NCBI RefSeq assembly: GCF_030915485.1
Contig: NZ_CP133266.1
Span: 3,352,001 to 3,416,000 of the forward strand
Origin: Neobacillus sp. PS3-40
GTDB lineage: Bacteria > Bacillota > Bacilli > Bacillales > Cytobacillaceae
DNA length: 64,000 nt
Direction of reading: 5' to 3'
The translations under genes were made by a program, and so were the position numbers. This document shows positions 55,214 through 64,000 of this stretch, piece by piece (the stretch's first letter is position 1; the number at the start of each line of letters is the position of its first letter). The notes beneath the pieces are model-generated. The model was not told where the DNA came from, did not search any database, and saw only the letters and a list, made by a program, of their open reading frames with translations.

Positions 55214-55321
55214 ATAGGAAAGTATAAACTTTTTTCAAAGTTTATACTTTCCTATGTCGCATAAGTGCAACTACGCCTCTGTCATCGCCCTTAGGGGCTC
55301 GCCAATCGACGAGTTTTCTTT
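55214..55321 (+). repeat. Dispersed hairpin element, copy C, with a 19-bp stem
   Basis: A perfect 19-bp inverted repeat (ATAGGAAAGTATAAACTTT with its complement, loop TTTC, 55214-55255) is followed by a full element (55259-55321) ending CTCGCCAATCGACGAG and TTTTCTTT. It lies between convergent genes. Confidence 0.88.
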
Positions 55322-55364
55322 ATGATTTTTATTTATTTGAAAAATTAATTCATTCTAAGCCAGA

Positions 55365-55904
55365 TTAGCGGCCTGCACGCAAATTTGGATTGGTTACATA
55401 TGCAGCAAGTGCTTCAGTGCTTTCTTGAAGTTTTTCTTCAGTTAGTGTCATCATTCCTTGCAAAAGGAATGATGGCAAGAAATGCATGCCGCACAGGTTT
55501 GCTGTCGCTTGGAATGGCCTAGTTAACTCACTCATGGAATAGTGATTGTAACCGCCAGCCTGGTATGCTCCATCCGGACCGCCAGAAGAAATAGCTAGCA
55601 TAAACTCTTTTCCGTGGAGATTGTTTCCTTGTGACCCATAGGCAAAACCGTATGCTAAAACGACATCCTGCCATTGCTTTAACAAAGCAGGAGAGCTGTA
55701 CCAATAGAATGGGAATTGTAGAACAATGCGGTCATGCTCTAATAAAAGCTGCTGCTCTACTTCGACATCAACCTCAAAATTCGGGTAAAGTGCATATAAA
55801 TTGTGAACCGTTACATTTTCTTCATGTTGAAGACGGTTCATCCACGTTTTATTTACTTTTGAACGCTCCAGGTTTGGATGTGCAACAATGACTAAAGTTT
55901 TCAT
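55365..55904 (-). CDS. NAD(P)H quinone oxidoreductase, flavodoxin-like fold
   Basis: The 179-residue protein of the MdaB/KefF/NQO1 family begins KTLVIVAHPNLERSKVNKTW. It has the FMN-site segment VLQFPFYWYSSPALLKQWQD and the ISSGGPDGAYQAGGYNHYSM loop. Such enzymes reduce quinones by two electrons. AAGGGTGAT precedes the ATG at 55904. It is a close paralogue of the next gene, lies downstream of it in tandem, and has a degenerate MarR-type operator upstream. Confidence 0.9.
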   Translation of the reverse strand: MKTLVIVAHPNLERSKVNKTWMNRLQHEENVTVHNLYALYPNFEVDVEVEQQLLLEHDRIVLQFPFYWYSSPALLKQWQDVVLAYGFAYGSQGNNLHGKEFMLAISSGGPDGAYQAGGYNHYSMSELTRPFQATANLCGMHFLPSFLLQGMMTLTEEKLQESTEALAAYVTNPNLRAGR

Positions 55905-55937
55905 TTTTATCACCCTTCTGATTTTAGTTCCATAATT

Positions 55938-55953
55938 GTTTGTACACGCAATA
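55938..55953. promoter_or_regulatory. Degenerate MarR-type operator
   Basis: GTTTGTACACGCAATA resembles the three perfect ATTTGTATATGCAAAT sites at 56652, 57354 and 57839, with about four changes, and sits upstream of the oxidoreductase gene at 55365. Confidence 0.45.
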
Positions 55954-56022
55954 AACTTTAAATGTTTGATTCAATGAAGGTATTCCAAAGAAACAGCGGA
56001 ATACCCTCATTGAGTTTTTAAA

Positions 56023-56559
56023 TTATGCTTCCATCTTTAATGGTTGAAGAACGTGATTTACATATGCTTTTGCACTTTCTGCAAGTTCTTCATCTGAGAC
56101 ATGCATAACACCATTCAATACAAATAATGGCATAAACCTTGTGCCAATGAGATTGCTTGTTTGCTGTAAAGGAGTTGTTAAGGTCTCCATGGTAAAATGA
56201 TTGAAGCCAGTCGGCTGGTAAGAATCTTCTGGCCCAAAGGTTGAAATCGCAAGGCCTAGCTCTTTGCCGTGAAGCTTGTCTCCGCCTTCTCCGTATGCCC
56301 AACCGTAAGAAAGTACTTCATCTTGCCATTGTTTTAACAAAGGTGGCGTACTGTACCAGTAGAATGGAAATTGAAGAATAATGCGGTCATGTGATTCTAA
56401 CAGGGCTTGTTCATGTTCTACGTTTATTTTCCCATCCGGATATGCTTGATAGAGAGTATGAAGCGTAATTTCTTCGTGCATTTTCAATTCTTCCATCCAA
56501 GCATGATTAATTCGGGATTGTTCAAGAGTAGGATGAGTGATAATTACGAGTGTTTTCAT
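56023..56559 (-). CDS. NAD(P)H quinone oxidoreductase paralogue
   Basis: The 178-residue flavodoxin-fold oxidoreductase (KTLVIITHPTLEQSRINHAW, ILQFPFYWYSTPPLLKQWQD, ISTFGPEDSYQPTGFNHFTM) is clearly a duplicate of the 55365 gene. AAAGGAG before the ATG at 56559 sets the start; the open frame extends 81 bases further without one. A perfect MarR-type operator lies 93 bases upstream of the start, so it is probably induced with the SDR and marR genes. Confidence 0.9.
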   Translation of the reverse strand: MKTLVIITHPTLEQSRINHAWMEELKMHEEITLHTLYQAYPDGKINVEHEQALLESHDRIILQFPFYWYSTPPLLKQWQDEVLSYGWAYGEGGDKLHGKELGLAISTFGPEDSYQPTGFNHFTMETLTTPLQQTSNLIGTRFMPLFVLNGVMHVSDEELAESAKAYVNHVLQPLKMEA

Positions 56560-56651
56560 TATTTGGTCTCCTTTTGTCTTTTGATTATTATTCTTTATAG
56601 TTTTTGTTCCGCTGTTTGTTTCATTCATGGAAACGATCACTCCAAGTTGAC

Positions 56652-56667
56652 ATTTGTATATGCAAAT
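56652..56667. promoter_or_regulatory. MarR-type operator 1
   Basis: ATTTGTATATGCAAAT is a near-perfect palindrome, identical to the site at 57354 and the complement of the site at 57839. Confidence 0.75.
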
Positions 56668-56684
56668 GAAATTCCGAAAAATTT

Positions 56685-57332
56685 TTATTTTTCTTCAAAC
56701 ATAATTTCTGGATCAGTTTGCTTTTCATACATACTAAAAAAGGTGTTAGCAATATTTTCAGCTGAAAAATAGGTTCCTTCTTGAACAAACCCTTTAATAA
56801 TTAATGTGCCAACATAAATACCCTTCGGACTCAATTCTTGATGCAGAGTGTTTGCTAGATTGCGGATACCTGCTTTTCCAATCGATAATGAAGCAAGTTC
56901 AGCGTATGGATAAAGCGCTAGCCCTCCGCCTGTCAAAAGGATTGTTCCATTTTCCATATGAGGAACGACTTCTTTTACACTAGTAAGTGCACCGGCCACG
57001 CTAATTTTAAAATCATAAACTAAGTCATTCACGTTTAATTCTGTTGGTTTGCCTGGCTTTCCTGAAGCCGCATTGTATAAGAGGACATCAATTTTTCCAT
57101 CCGTTTTAATAACGGATTCAATGGCTGATTTTAGGGATTCTTCTGAGGATGCATCTCCAGGAAATCCTTTTGCCTCAATTCCAGAACTCTGCAGTTCTTT
57201 TTCATATTGTTGTAGTGCCTCTAAACGGCGGGCAATCAGTGCTACTTTAAAACCTTCTCTACCAAATTTTCTGGCAGTGCTCAAGCTGATTCCTGGCCCT
57301 GCACCGACTATAAGCATTAACTTTTCAGACAT
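56685..57332 (-). CDS. Atypical short-chain dehydrogenase/reductase
   Basis: This SDR-fold protein of about 215 residues has an N-terminal nucleotide motif LIVGAGPGISLSTARKF and the NAASG strand near 90. At the catalytic site it reads LASLSIGKAGI, so the YxxxK tyrosine is a leucine, and the usual serine is replaced within TGGG. It may bind NAD(P) without normal SDR chemistry. GGAGG lies before tandem ATG codons. It lies between marR and the oxidoreductases, with its own operator upstream. Confidence 0.85.
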   Translation of the reverse strand: MSEKLMLIVGAGPGISLSTARKFGREGFKVALIARRLEALQQYEKELQSSGIEAKGFPGDASSEESLKSAIESVIKTDGKIDVLLYNAASGKPGKPTELNVNDLVYDFKISVAGALTSVKEVVPHMENGTILLTGGGLALYPYAELASLSIGKAGIRNLANTLHQELSPKGIYVGTLIIKGFVQEGTYFSAENIANTFFSMYEKQTDPEIMFEEK

Positions 57333-57353
57333 CATAGGACCTCCAGTTTTGTT

Positions 57354-57369
57354 ATTTGTATATGCAAAT
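57354..57369. promoter_or_regulatory. MarR-type operator 2
   Basis: ATTTGTATATGCAAAT lies 22 bases upstream of the SDR start, between it and marR. Confidence 0.78.
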
Positions 57370-57384
57370 GAAGAACTAAAAAAA

Positions 57385-57819
57385 TTAAGTTTCTTTTTCT
57401 AACTTATTGCTTGCTTCGTGAAGCATTTTGCTTAAATCCATGCTAAATTCGCGTCCTAAAATTTGAGAATAGCCTGTAAACAATTCCTTTAAAGAATTTC
57501 GAAACTGTTTGTATACTTTTTCTCCTTCTTCAGTTAGAGAGATATACGTTTGTTTGCCATTCACTTTTCTTATCACCAGCTTTTGTTTCTCGAGTTTATC
57601 GATAAACCTCGTACTTGTCGAAGGAGCAATGGACAACTTGTGGCATAACTCTTTTTGAGTGATTTCTGGGTGGAATTTAACAATCATGATCAAGTATAAA
57701 TACGAAGGAGCAAGGTCACCAAAATCAAATGTTTTCTCAGCCAATTTTGTCATGTTGCGTGAAAAACGGTTGGCCGTAAAATATAAACAATGCATTAATA
57801 CCTGTTCTTCTTCATTCAT
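57385..57819 (-). CDS. MarR-family transcriptional regulator
   Basis: The 144-residue winged-helix regulator has the recognition region ITQKELCHKLSIAPSTSTRF and the wing VIRKVNGKQTYISLTEEGEK. MarR proteins leave DNA when they bind phenolic or quinone-like ligands or are oxidised. The ATG at 57819 follows AAAGGACT by 9 bases. Identical palindromes before this gene, the SDR gene and the first oxidoreductase point to one local regulon with autoregulation. Confidence 0.92.
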   Translation of the reverse strand: MNEEEQVLMHCLYFTANRFSRNMTKLAEKTFDFGDLAPSYLYLIMIVKFHPEITQKELCHKLSIAPSTSTRFIDKLEKQKLVIRKVNGKQTYISLTEEGEKVYKQFRNSLKELFTGYSQILGREFSMDLSKMLHEASNKLEKET

Positions 57820-57838
57820 TTTATTCAGTCCTTTTTTC

Positions 57839-57879
57839 ATTTGCATATACAAATTATCACGAAAAATTAATGAGGTCAA
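57839..57879 (-). promoter_or_regulatory. marR promoter with overlapping operator 3
   Basis: On the minus strand TTGACC (57874-57879) and TAATTT (57851-57856) are 17 bases apart, with TGA just before the -10. The palindrome ATTTGCATATACAAAT (57839-57854) overlaps the -10 and start site. Confidence 0.78.
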
Positions 57880-57937
57880 CTGTTTCTTCTTAATTAATCC
57901 GGGGACAGTTTTGTGAAAAATGTATGTACTTATTTTT

Positions 57938-58019
57938 TAGCTAACCAGATTTTATATCCATAATTAGCGTATAAGAGCAACTACGCCTAATCATCGCCCT
58001 TAGGGGGCGAATATTCTTT
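57938..58019 (+). repeat. Dispersed hairpin element, copy D (eroded)
   Basis: TAGCTAACCAGATTTTATAT, then AGAGCAACTACGCC and CATCGCCCTTAGGGG match copy B, but the terminal CTCGCC stem is deleted and the end reads GCGAATATTCTTT. It lies between divergent genes. Confidence 0.8.
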
Positions 58020-58097
58020 AGAACTTAAGGTACTATTAAGGTTCCTCCAATAAACTAAAAAAAATTAAAGTTACTATTTAAATTTGGAGGAATTAAT

Positions 58098-58934
58098 ATG
58101 AAAAAAAATTATACAAAAATTGTACTGGATTTGATGATGGCAATCACATTTGTTTTGCTAATGAATCCAAGAGTATTAAACGGTCTCCCATTTCATGAAA
58201 TTGCAGGTTTGGTAATAGGAGTAGCTATTCTTACACACATCGGATTAAACTATCGCTGGGTAATAAATACAACCAAAAAGATCTTAGATCCTAAACTACC
58301 CAAAAAAACACGATTTAATTTTTCGTTAAATTTACTTCTATTAGTTTCGATGGCTACCGTAATTATATCTGGTATATTAATTTCAAGGGTCGTTTTGCCA
58401 AGTCTTGCAATTCAAGGAGATCACTCGATTCGTGGTATCCACAGTTTCTCTTCTGATGTAACACTTGCTATTATTGGTCTACATGTTGGGGTGCATTGGC
58501 AATGGATTATGAGTATTTGCAAAAAAGCATTTAAAACGAAGGAAGGAAAATTTAGAAAGGGTGTTATTGCATCAGTTACCCTATCACTTGCTATTTTAAC
58601 AGGCGGAATTCAATGGTTTTCCTCATCAGCAACTTCTAACATTAGTGATTTCAATCCGAAGCAAATGCAACAAAGTGGGGAACCTTTTAATCATGGGAAC
58701 CCTGGTAATGCAGGGGATACAACAATTACACATCAAGGTCCACCAAACGGTGACTTTCGTGAAGGGAAATTCCATGGAAAAGAAGGACATGGTGGTAATA
58801 GCACCCCATTTCTTGTTGTTCTTAACTATTTTGCAATTTGGGCAGCAATCATAATACCTACTTACTATCTGGAAAAGCGAATCTTAAGGAAAAAACGAAA
58901 ATCAAAAAATGTTCAACCTAAAGTAACAGAATAA
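58098..58934 (+). CDS. DUF4405-type membrane protein
   Basis: The 278-residue protein has four N-terminal helices with histidines in the membrane (FHEIAGLVIG, LTHIGLNYRW, DHSIRGIHSF, GLHVGVHWQW). This is the DUF4405 pattern, resembling cytochrome b-type haem membrane domains. A His/Gly-rich outer segment (about 205-245) and a final helix follow. Haem binding is an inference from the paired histidines. GGAGG precedes the ATG. No redox partner lies next to it. Confidence 0.8.
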   Translation: MKKNYTKIVLDLMMAITFVLLMNPRVLNGLPFHEIAGLVIGVAILTHIGLNYRWVINTTKKILDPKLPKKTRFNFSLNLLLLVSMATVIISGILISRVVLPSLAIQGDHSIRGIHSFSSDVTLAIIGLHVGVHWQWIMSICKKAFKTKEGKFRKGVIASVTLSLAILTGGIQWFSSSATSNISDFNPKQMQQSGEPFNHGNPGNAGDTTITHQGPPNGDFREGKFHGKEGHGGNSTPFLVVLNYFAIWAAIIIPTYYLEKRILRKKRKSKNVQPKVTE

Positions 58935-58968
58935 CTTGTTTAGTATACTTGTTATAGTAGTTGTTCCT

Positions 58969-58996
58969 AGAGCTGTCATTTTGGCAGCTCTTTTTA
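58969..58996 (+). terminator. Terminator after DUF4405 gene
   Basis: AGAGCTG pairs with CAGCTCT around TCATTTTGG, followed by T5. Confidence 0.8.
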
Positions 58997-59230
58997 CTGT
59001 ACTCGGAATAAGAATTGATTTTTTTTTCAAATTAGACTTTTTCGGTCCGAGACATAAATGGGGTACAAACAGCAAATCAAAAGGAACCATGAACATAGTA
59101 GTATGAGTACGTTTTTTGAAAAGGACACACTATATGGATTATTTTGGGATTACATGTAAATAAAATATAATTGCTTTTTTATGTGCATAATATAAGGACG
59201 TTTGAAACTTATAGGAAGAATACTTAAAAA

Positions 59231-59728
59231 TTGAGAGTAATTTTAGTGAAATTAGAACTAGTGATTTTAATTATTTCAATATTAATAGCAACAACATTGC
59301 TGTTGGTGTTTATCCCAAAGAATAAAATACTTGATGCCCATATTAGTTTTTTATTTATGCAGGCTCTTACATGGATATTTGGTACAGTAGTTGTAGAAAA
59401 TCGTTTAATTGAATACCCAGTTCGTTTTATACATTACGCCTATCGTGTTAGTTTAGTATTTGAATACTTTATCTTTCCAGCAATTAGTGCCTTATTTAAT
59501 GTGAATTTTCCAGTTGGGAAAAGCTTAAAGCATAAGATTATTTATACCTTTACCTATCCTACAGTAATCACTGTTATTGAAGTTTTATTAGAAAGAAACA
59601 CCCAGGTCATTAAGTATATAAATTGGTCATGGTACTGGTCATGGATTTCTCTTTTACTAACGTTGATTTTATCATTTTGGTATTATCTCTGGTTTACAAA
59701 AAAAATTAAGGGACTACCACCAAAATAA
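59231..59728 (+). CDS. CBO0543-family membrane protein
   Basis: The 165-residue protein has about five helices and the family features FLFMQALTWIFGTVVVENRL, VRFIHYAYRVSLVFEYFIFP and KYINWSWYWSW, recognisable as the CBO0543 family of Firmicute membrane proteins. Function unknown. The start is probably the TTG at 59231 after AGGAAG at a long distance; a GTG 15 bases inside is possible. Confidence 0.75.
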   Translation: MRVILVKLELVILIISILIATTLLLVFIPKNKILDAHISFLFMQALTWIFGTVVVENRLIEYPVRFIHYAYRVSLVFEYFIFPAISALFNVNFPVGKSLKHKIIYTFTYPTVITVIEVLLERNTQVIKYINWSWYWSWISLLLTLILSFWYYLWFTKKIKGLPPK

Positions 59729-59835
59729 GGTTTTAGCAAATAGTTTTATTATTCATTTGGCTCACTAAAGCATCTAATATAAATCAACATTAAAAATTAA
59801 CAGTGCCATTTCATTAGCCAGTTAAGAAAATTAGC

Positions 59836-60561
59836 CTATTGATTAAGTTTATGTATTTCCCGAGCCATAGCTTCTAAAATATAAACAACAGGTACTTGTG
59901 TAGTAATATTAGATTCTTCAAAAAATTCCTCTGTTACATAATAGGGAATGTTTATATCAGATATTTTTGCAATGGTTGAGAGTTTATTGTTTGTAATACT
60001 AATGATTTTACTTCCTTCTTGTTTAAGTTGGTTAAGATGAGTAATGGTGAAATTATTTTCTCCTGAGACGGATAAAGCAATGGTTACACTATTATGACGA
60101 AGTTTGGAGTGAATCGGAAAGTGAGGATCTTTAATATATAAAGAAAATTTACCAATGCTTGAGAAATATCTTGCTCCATATTCAGCAAGAATACCAGAGC
60201 TCCCGATTCCAATAAAAATAACGTTATCTTCTTTGGTAACGAGACTTGCCGCCTCCCTAATTTTTTCTCCTAAATCACTATTTGACGTTCGCTCAAAAAA
60301 TTCCACTACTGAATGTTGGGAGCTTTTTATTATCGTTTTTTTATTCTCAATTGCCTGCATTTTAAGCTTTACTTTAAATTCAGTAAAACCTTCACAATGA
60401 AGCTTCCTGCAAAAACGTAAAATTGTCGCTGTTGATACATGGGTTTCATCTGCTAATTCACGAATTCGCATATAAGCCACTTTATCACTATTTTGACAAA
60501 TATAGTTGTATAAAGATGTTTCTAATTCATTAAAAGAAGCAATTATGTCGTTTGAAAACAT
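59836..60561 (-). CDS. MurR/RpiR-family transcriptional regulator
   Basis: The 241-residue regulator has an N-terminal HTH of the RpiR type (ADETHVSTATILRFCRKLHC, about 28-47) and a C-terminal SIS sugar-phosphate-binding domain (FIGIGSSGILAEYGARYFSS near 115). It senses a phosphosugar. AAGGAG precedes the ATG. It is divergent from the phospho-beta-glucosidase gene, with a palindrome between them, so it is the likely regulator of that gene. Confidence 0.92.
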   Translation of the reverse strand: MFSNDIIASFNELETSLYNYICQNSDKVAYMRIRELADETHVSTATILRFCRKLHCEGFTEFKVKLKMQAIENKKTIIKSSQHSVVEFFERTSNSDLGEKIREAASLVTKEDNVIFIGIGSSGILAEYGARYFSSIGKFSLYIKDPHFPIHSKLRHNSVTIALSVSGENNFTITHLNQLKQEGSKIISITNNKLSTIAKISDINIPYYVTEEFFEESNITTQVPVVYILEAMAREIHKLNQ

Positions 60562-60653
60562 TAATCTATATTCTCCTTCAGTTTAAAAAGTCTTGTAACC
60601 TGCAAAAAAATAGATAGCCACATTTTAACACAACTTTTCTGCAAGAAACATAG

Positions 60654-60671
60654 TGTTACATTTATGTAACA
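60654..60671. promoter_or_regulatory. Palindrome between rpiR-type and bgl genes
   Basis: TGTTACAT-TT-ATGTAACA is a perfect 8-bp inverted repeat, 93 bases upstream of the regulator and 166 bases upstream of the glucosidase. It is the best operator candidate for the RpiR-type protein. Confidence 0.6.
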
Positions 60672-60812
60672 AGTGCCTTTTTCTGTTATTAAAAACTAGA
60701 TGCTCTTCATTCATTTACTAATCTGTTGAACGTAGTTATGATTCTTTTAATCGTTTTTTTCCTTACTTAATAAGGAAGATAAATTTCCACGAAAAATAAA
60801 TAGTAATGTTGA

Positions 60813-62273
<1,461 letters not shown>

Positions 62274-62594
62274 AAGTTTTTAAATAACAATTTACTTGAA
62301 AAAATGTTTAATTACTAACAGAGTATTAAAACACATAGCCATTTGTTACATCTGCACCCAAGACATTGTGATGCAGTAGCTTAAATAGATTTAAAAGAAG
62401 AAGCAGATGCCTGATTAGGTTTATGTTTTTACGATTTATGGTTCTTTGGCAATCTGGCTAGTTTCTGAATAAGTAATTAATTGGTTTAATATTAAGCACA
62501 GTGAACCTTATCATAAGTAAATGAGATTTTATGGCCCAATTGTATGGATTTAAAATTGTAGAATGTTTATCGTTATTTAAAATCAACAATCACT
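62274..62594. other. Intergenic stretch after the glucosidase gene
   Basis: No gene or clear terminator is visible. The DNA is AT-rich and has stops in all frames. Confidence 0.45.
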
Positions 62595-62627
62595 GCATAA
62601 GGGCGATGACAGAGGCGAGTTTTCTTT
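62595..62627 (+). repeat. Dispersed hairpin element, copy E (internally inverted)
   Basis: The copy starts GCATAAGGGC and ends GGCGAG and TTTTCTTT like the others. Between these, GCGATGACAGAGGCG is the reverse complement of the CGCCTCTGTCATCGC of copy C. The copy is only 33 bp long. Confidence 0.75.
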
Positions 62628-63096
62628 TCTTTTCACGCTCTTTTTGCAGATTCTGAACGACAAAAATTAACGACCTCATCAACATATTATCGAAACAATT
62701 CCCACTCTTTTTCTACGATTGCGTTGTAAAAGAACCGCTAATGTTCTCTAATGACGTTTTCTGCTCTTCTTTAACAGTCGAAACAAGAATGTATACATGT
62801 TTCTCATGCTTTTTCCCTTTTGGTCTAAATTAAATGTTTTCAACTATAATCAATTTTTTTATATAAAAAAATCTTGTTTTTAGTTTAAAATTATGTAAAT
62901 ATATATATATGTCAAGACAGTTGTTAACCATTGGTATTTACAGTATGGAAGTGAATAAAGTTATAATTATTGAACATGGAGTCGCGGTCTTACAAATAGC
63001 CACATTTATCTTGCAATGATAGAAAACGTAAATATTAGAAAAAAAGCAGTGAATTCTGTTTTTTGATACGTAAAAATAATAGGAAGGAACGATAAA
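62628..63096. promoter_or_regulatory. nadA upstream region with possible NiaR-type site
   Basis: No gene is visible. TGTCAAGACA (62910-62919), a 10-base inverted repeat, lies about 180 bases before nadA and resembles what I recall of NiaR (nicotinate repressor) sites in bacilli. I cannot verify the consensus here. A run of alternating AT at 62898-62910 precedes it. Confidence 0.4.
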
Positions 63097-64000
63097 ATGA
63101 CAGTTACTGAAATGCATAGCCGCTTAGTTGAGGAAATTCAAGAATGGAAGAAAAAGCGCAATGCCATTCTGCTCGCTCATAACTATCAACTTCCAGAAAT
63201 TCAGGATATTGCAGACGTGTTGGGTGATTCCCTAAGTCTTGCACGCGCTACAGTGGACACCACTAAAGACGTAATCGTGTTCTGTGGTGTTCACTTTATG
63301 GCAGAAACGGCTGCCATATTGAATCCAGAGAAAACTGTGCTTCTTCCAGACCTAGAAGCTGGTTGCTCTTTAGCTGATTCAATTACAGCTGACCAACTGC
63401 GTGCATGGAAAGCAGAACATCCAGGAGCAGTTGTGGTTTCTTATGTCAATACAACTGCTGAAGTTAAGGCAGAAAGCGATTATTGTTGTACCTCTTCCAA
63501 TGCAGTAGAAATCGTGCGATCCATTCCTGAAGATACAGAGATCCTTTTCTTGCCAGATATGTTCCTTGGATCTTTCGTGAAGAATGAAACAGGTCGTGAA
63601 AATATCCATATTTGGATGGGAGAATGTCACGTACACGCGGGGATTGCTCCACATCAGGTAGAAGGTGTTCTCACACAGCATCCAGAAGCAGAACTGCTTG
63701 TGCATCCGGAATGTGGATGCTCTACTTCTAGCATGTATTTAATGTCTGAAGGAATGCTACCAAAGAGTAAAACTCATATTCTATCAACGGGTAACATGCT
63801 AAAACACTCTAAAAATTCTGATGCAGATGAATTCATCGTTGCAACAGAAGTAGGGATTATTCACCAGCTGCAAAAACAAAACCCTAAAAAACGGTTTGTC
63901 CCTGCCAATCCAGACGCCGTTTGTCCTTTTATGAAAATGATCACACTTGAAAAAGTTTTAGATGCTTTAAAAGAAAATAAACATGTGATTACGGTTCCTA
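63097..64000 (+). CDS. nadA: Quinolinate synthase NadA (3' end outside window)
   Basis: NadA condenses iminoaspartate with dihydroxyacetone phosphate to quinolinate, the first ring precursor of NAD, using a 4Fe-4S cluster. About 301 codons are present and the gene runs off the window. Visible motifs are [41 protein letters not shown] (first cluster Cys region), [11 protein letters not shown] and [18 protein letters not shown] precedes the ATG at 63097. In B. subtilis nadA lies with nadB and nadC elsewhere, so the gene order here differs. Confidence 0.95.
   Translation, partial: MTVTEMHSRLVEEIQEWKKKRNAILLAHNYQLPEIQDIADVLGDSLSLARATVDTTKDVIVFCGVHFMAETAAILNPEKTVLLPDLEAGCSLADSITADQLRAWKAEHPGAVVVSYVNTTAEVKAESDYCCTSSNAVEIVRSIPEDTEILFLPDMFLGSFVKNETGRENIHIWMGECHVHAGIAPHQVEGVLTQHPEAELLVHPECGCSTSSMYLMSEGMLPKSKTHILSTGNMLKHSKNSDADEFIVATEVGIIHQLQKQNPKKRFVPANPDAVCPFMKMITLEKVLDALKENKHVITVP

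Overview
The window is a low-GC Firmicute chromosome segment, almost certainly from a spore-forming Bacillaceae. From about 0.27 to 48 kb, recognisable genes follow the Bacillus subtilis yjaU-to-yjcH order: yjaU, yjaV, comZ, fabH-fabF, yjaZ, app, yjbA, trpS, opp, spxA, mecA, coiA, pepF, roxS, spxH, yjbI to yjbP, fabI, cotO, cotZ, spoVIF, yjcD, yjcF, yjcG, yjcH. It is not B. subtilis itself. The med gene is missing before comZ, the app genes run D-F-B-C-A, an extra spoVAC-spoVAD-spoVAEB set sits after cotZ, and the order is lost after a tRNA-Val at 48.1 kb. I place it only at family level; a Neobacillus/Peribacillus-like host is a guess.

Layout. 0.2-5.8 kb: a degenerate hydrolase and a Rossmann protein, comZ, the FapR-boxed fabH-fabF pair and the metalloprotease yjaZ. 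6-12 kb: the App peptide importer. 12-15.4 kb: yjbA, trpS behind a Trp T-box, and a small membrane protein. 15.6-21.4 kb: oppA (CodY-like box, internal terminator) and oppBCDF. 22-30.4 kb: spxA, mecA, cardiolipin synthase, coiA, pepF, the sRNA RoxS, truncated haemoglobin yjbI and spxH. 30.7-36.2 kb: cwlQ, yjbK, yjbL, the small alarmone synthetase yjbM, nadK, a pseudouridine synthase and prpE. 36.5-42 kb: fabI with a second FapR box, then a sporulation block (cotO, cotZ, YhcN/YlaJ lipoprotein, spoVAC-AD-AEB, a YjcZ-type peptide, spoVIF), four of whose genes have clear sigma-K promoters. 42-48 kb: helicase yjcD, a lipoprotein, yjcF, yjcG, yjcH and a WYL-like protein.

From 48.2 kb on the DNA is accessory: a GSDH-type beta-propeller, a frameshifted CsoR-family gene before a MATE exporter, a relic of a metal P-type ATPase, GNAT and NUDIX genes, a MarR/SDR/two-quinone-reductase cluster with repeated identical operators, DUF4405 and CBO0543 membrane proteins, an RpiR/6-phospho-beta-glucosidase pair, and the start of nadA, cut by the window end.

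Genes that work together: SpxA, its ClpXP adaptor SpxH and the ClpC adaptor MecA lie within 8 kb; fabH, fabF and fabI share FapR control; App and Opp both import oligopeptides; ComZ and CoiA are competence proteins. Between genes there are two unusual repeat families. One is a dispersed hairpin element ending in a terminator-like stem, with five copies plus partial ones. The other is a pair of arrays of GCGAAAA units spaced about 20-21 bp, both lying between convergent genes.
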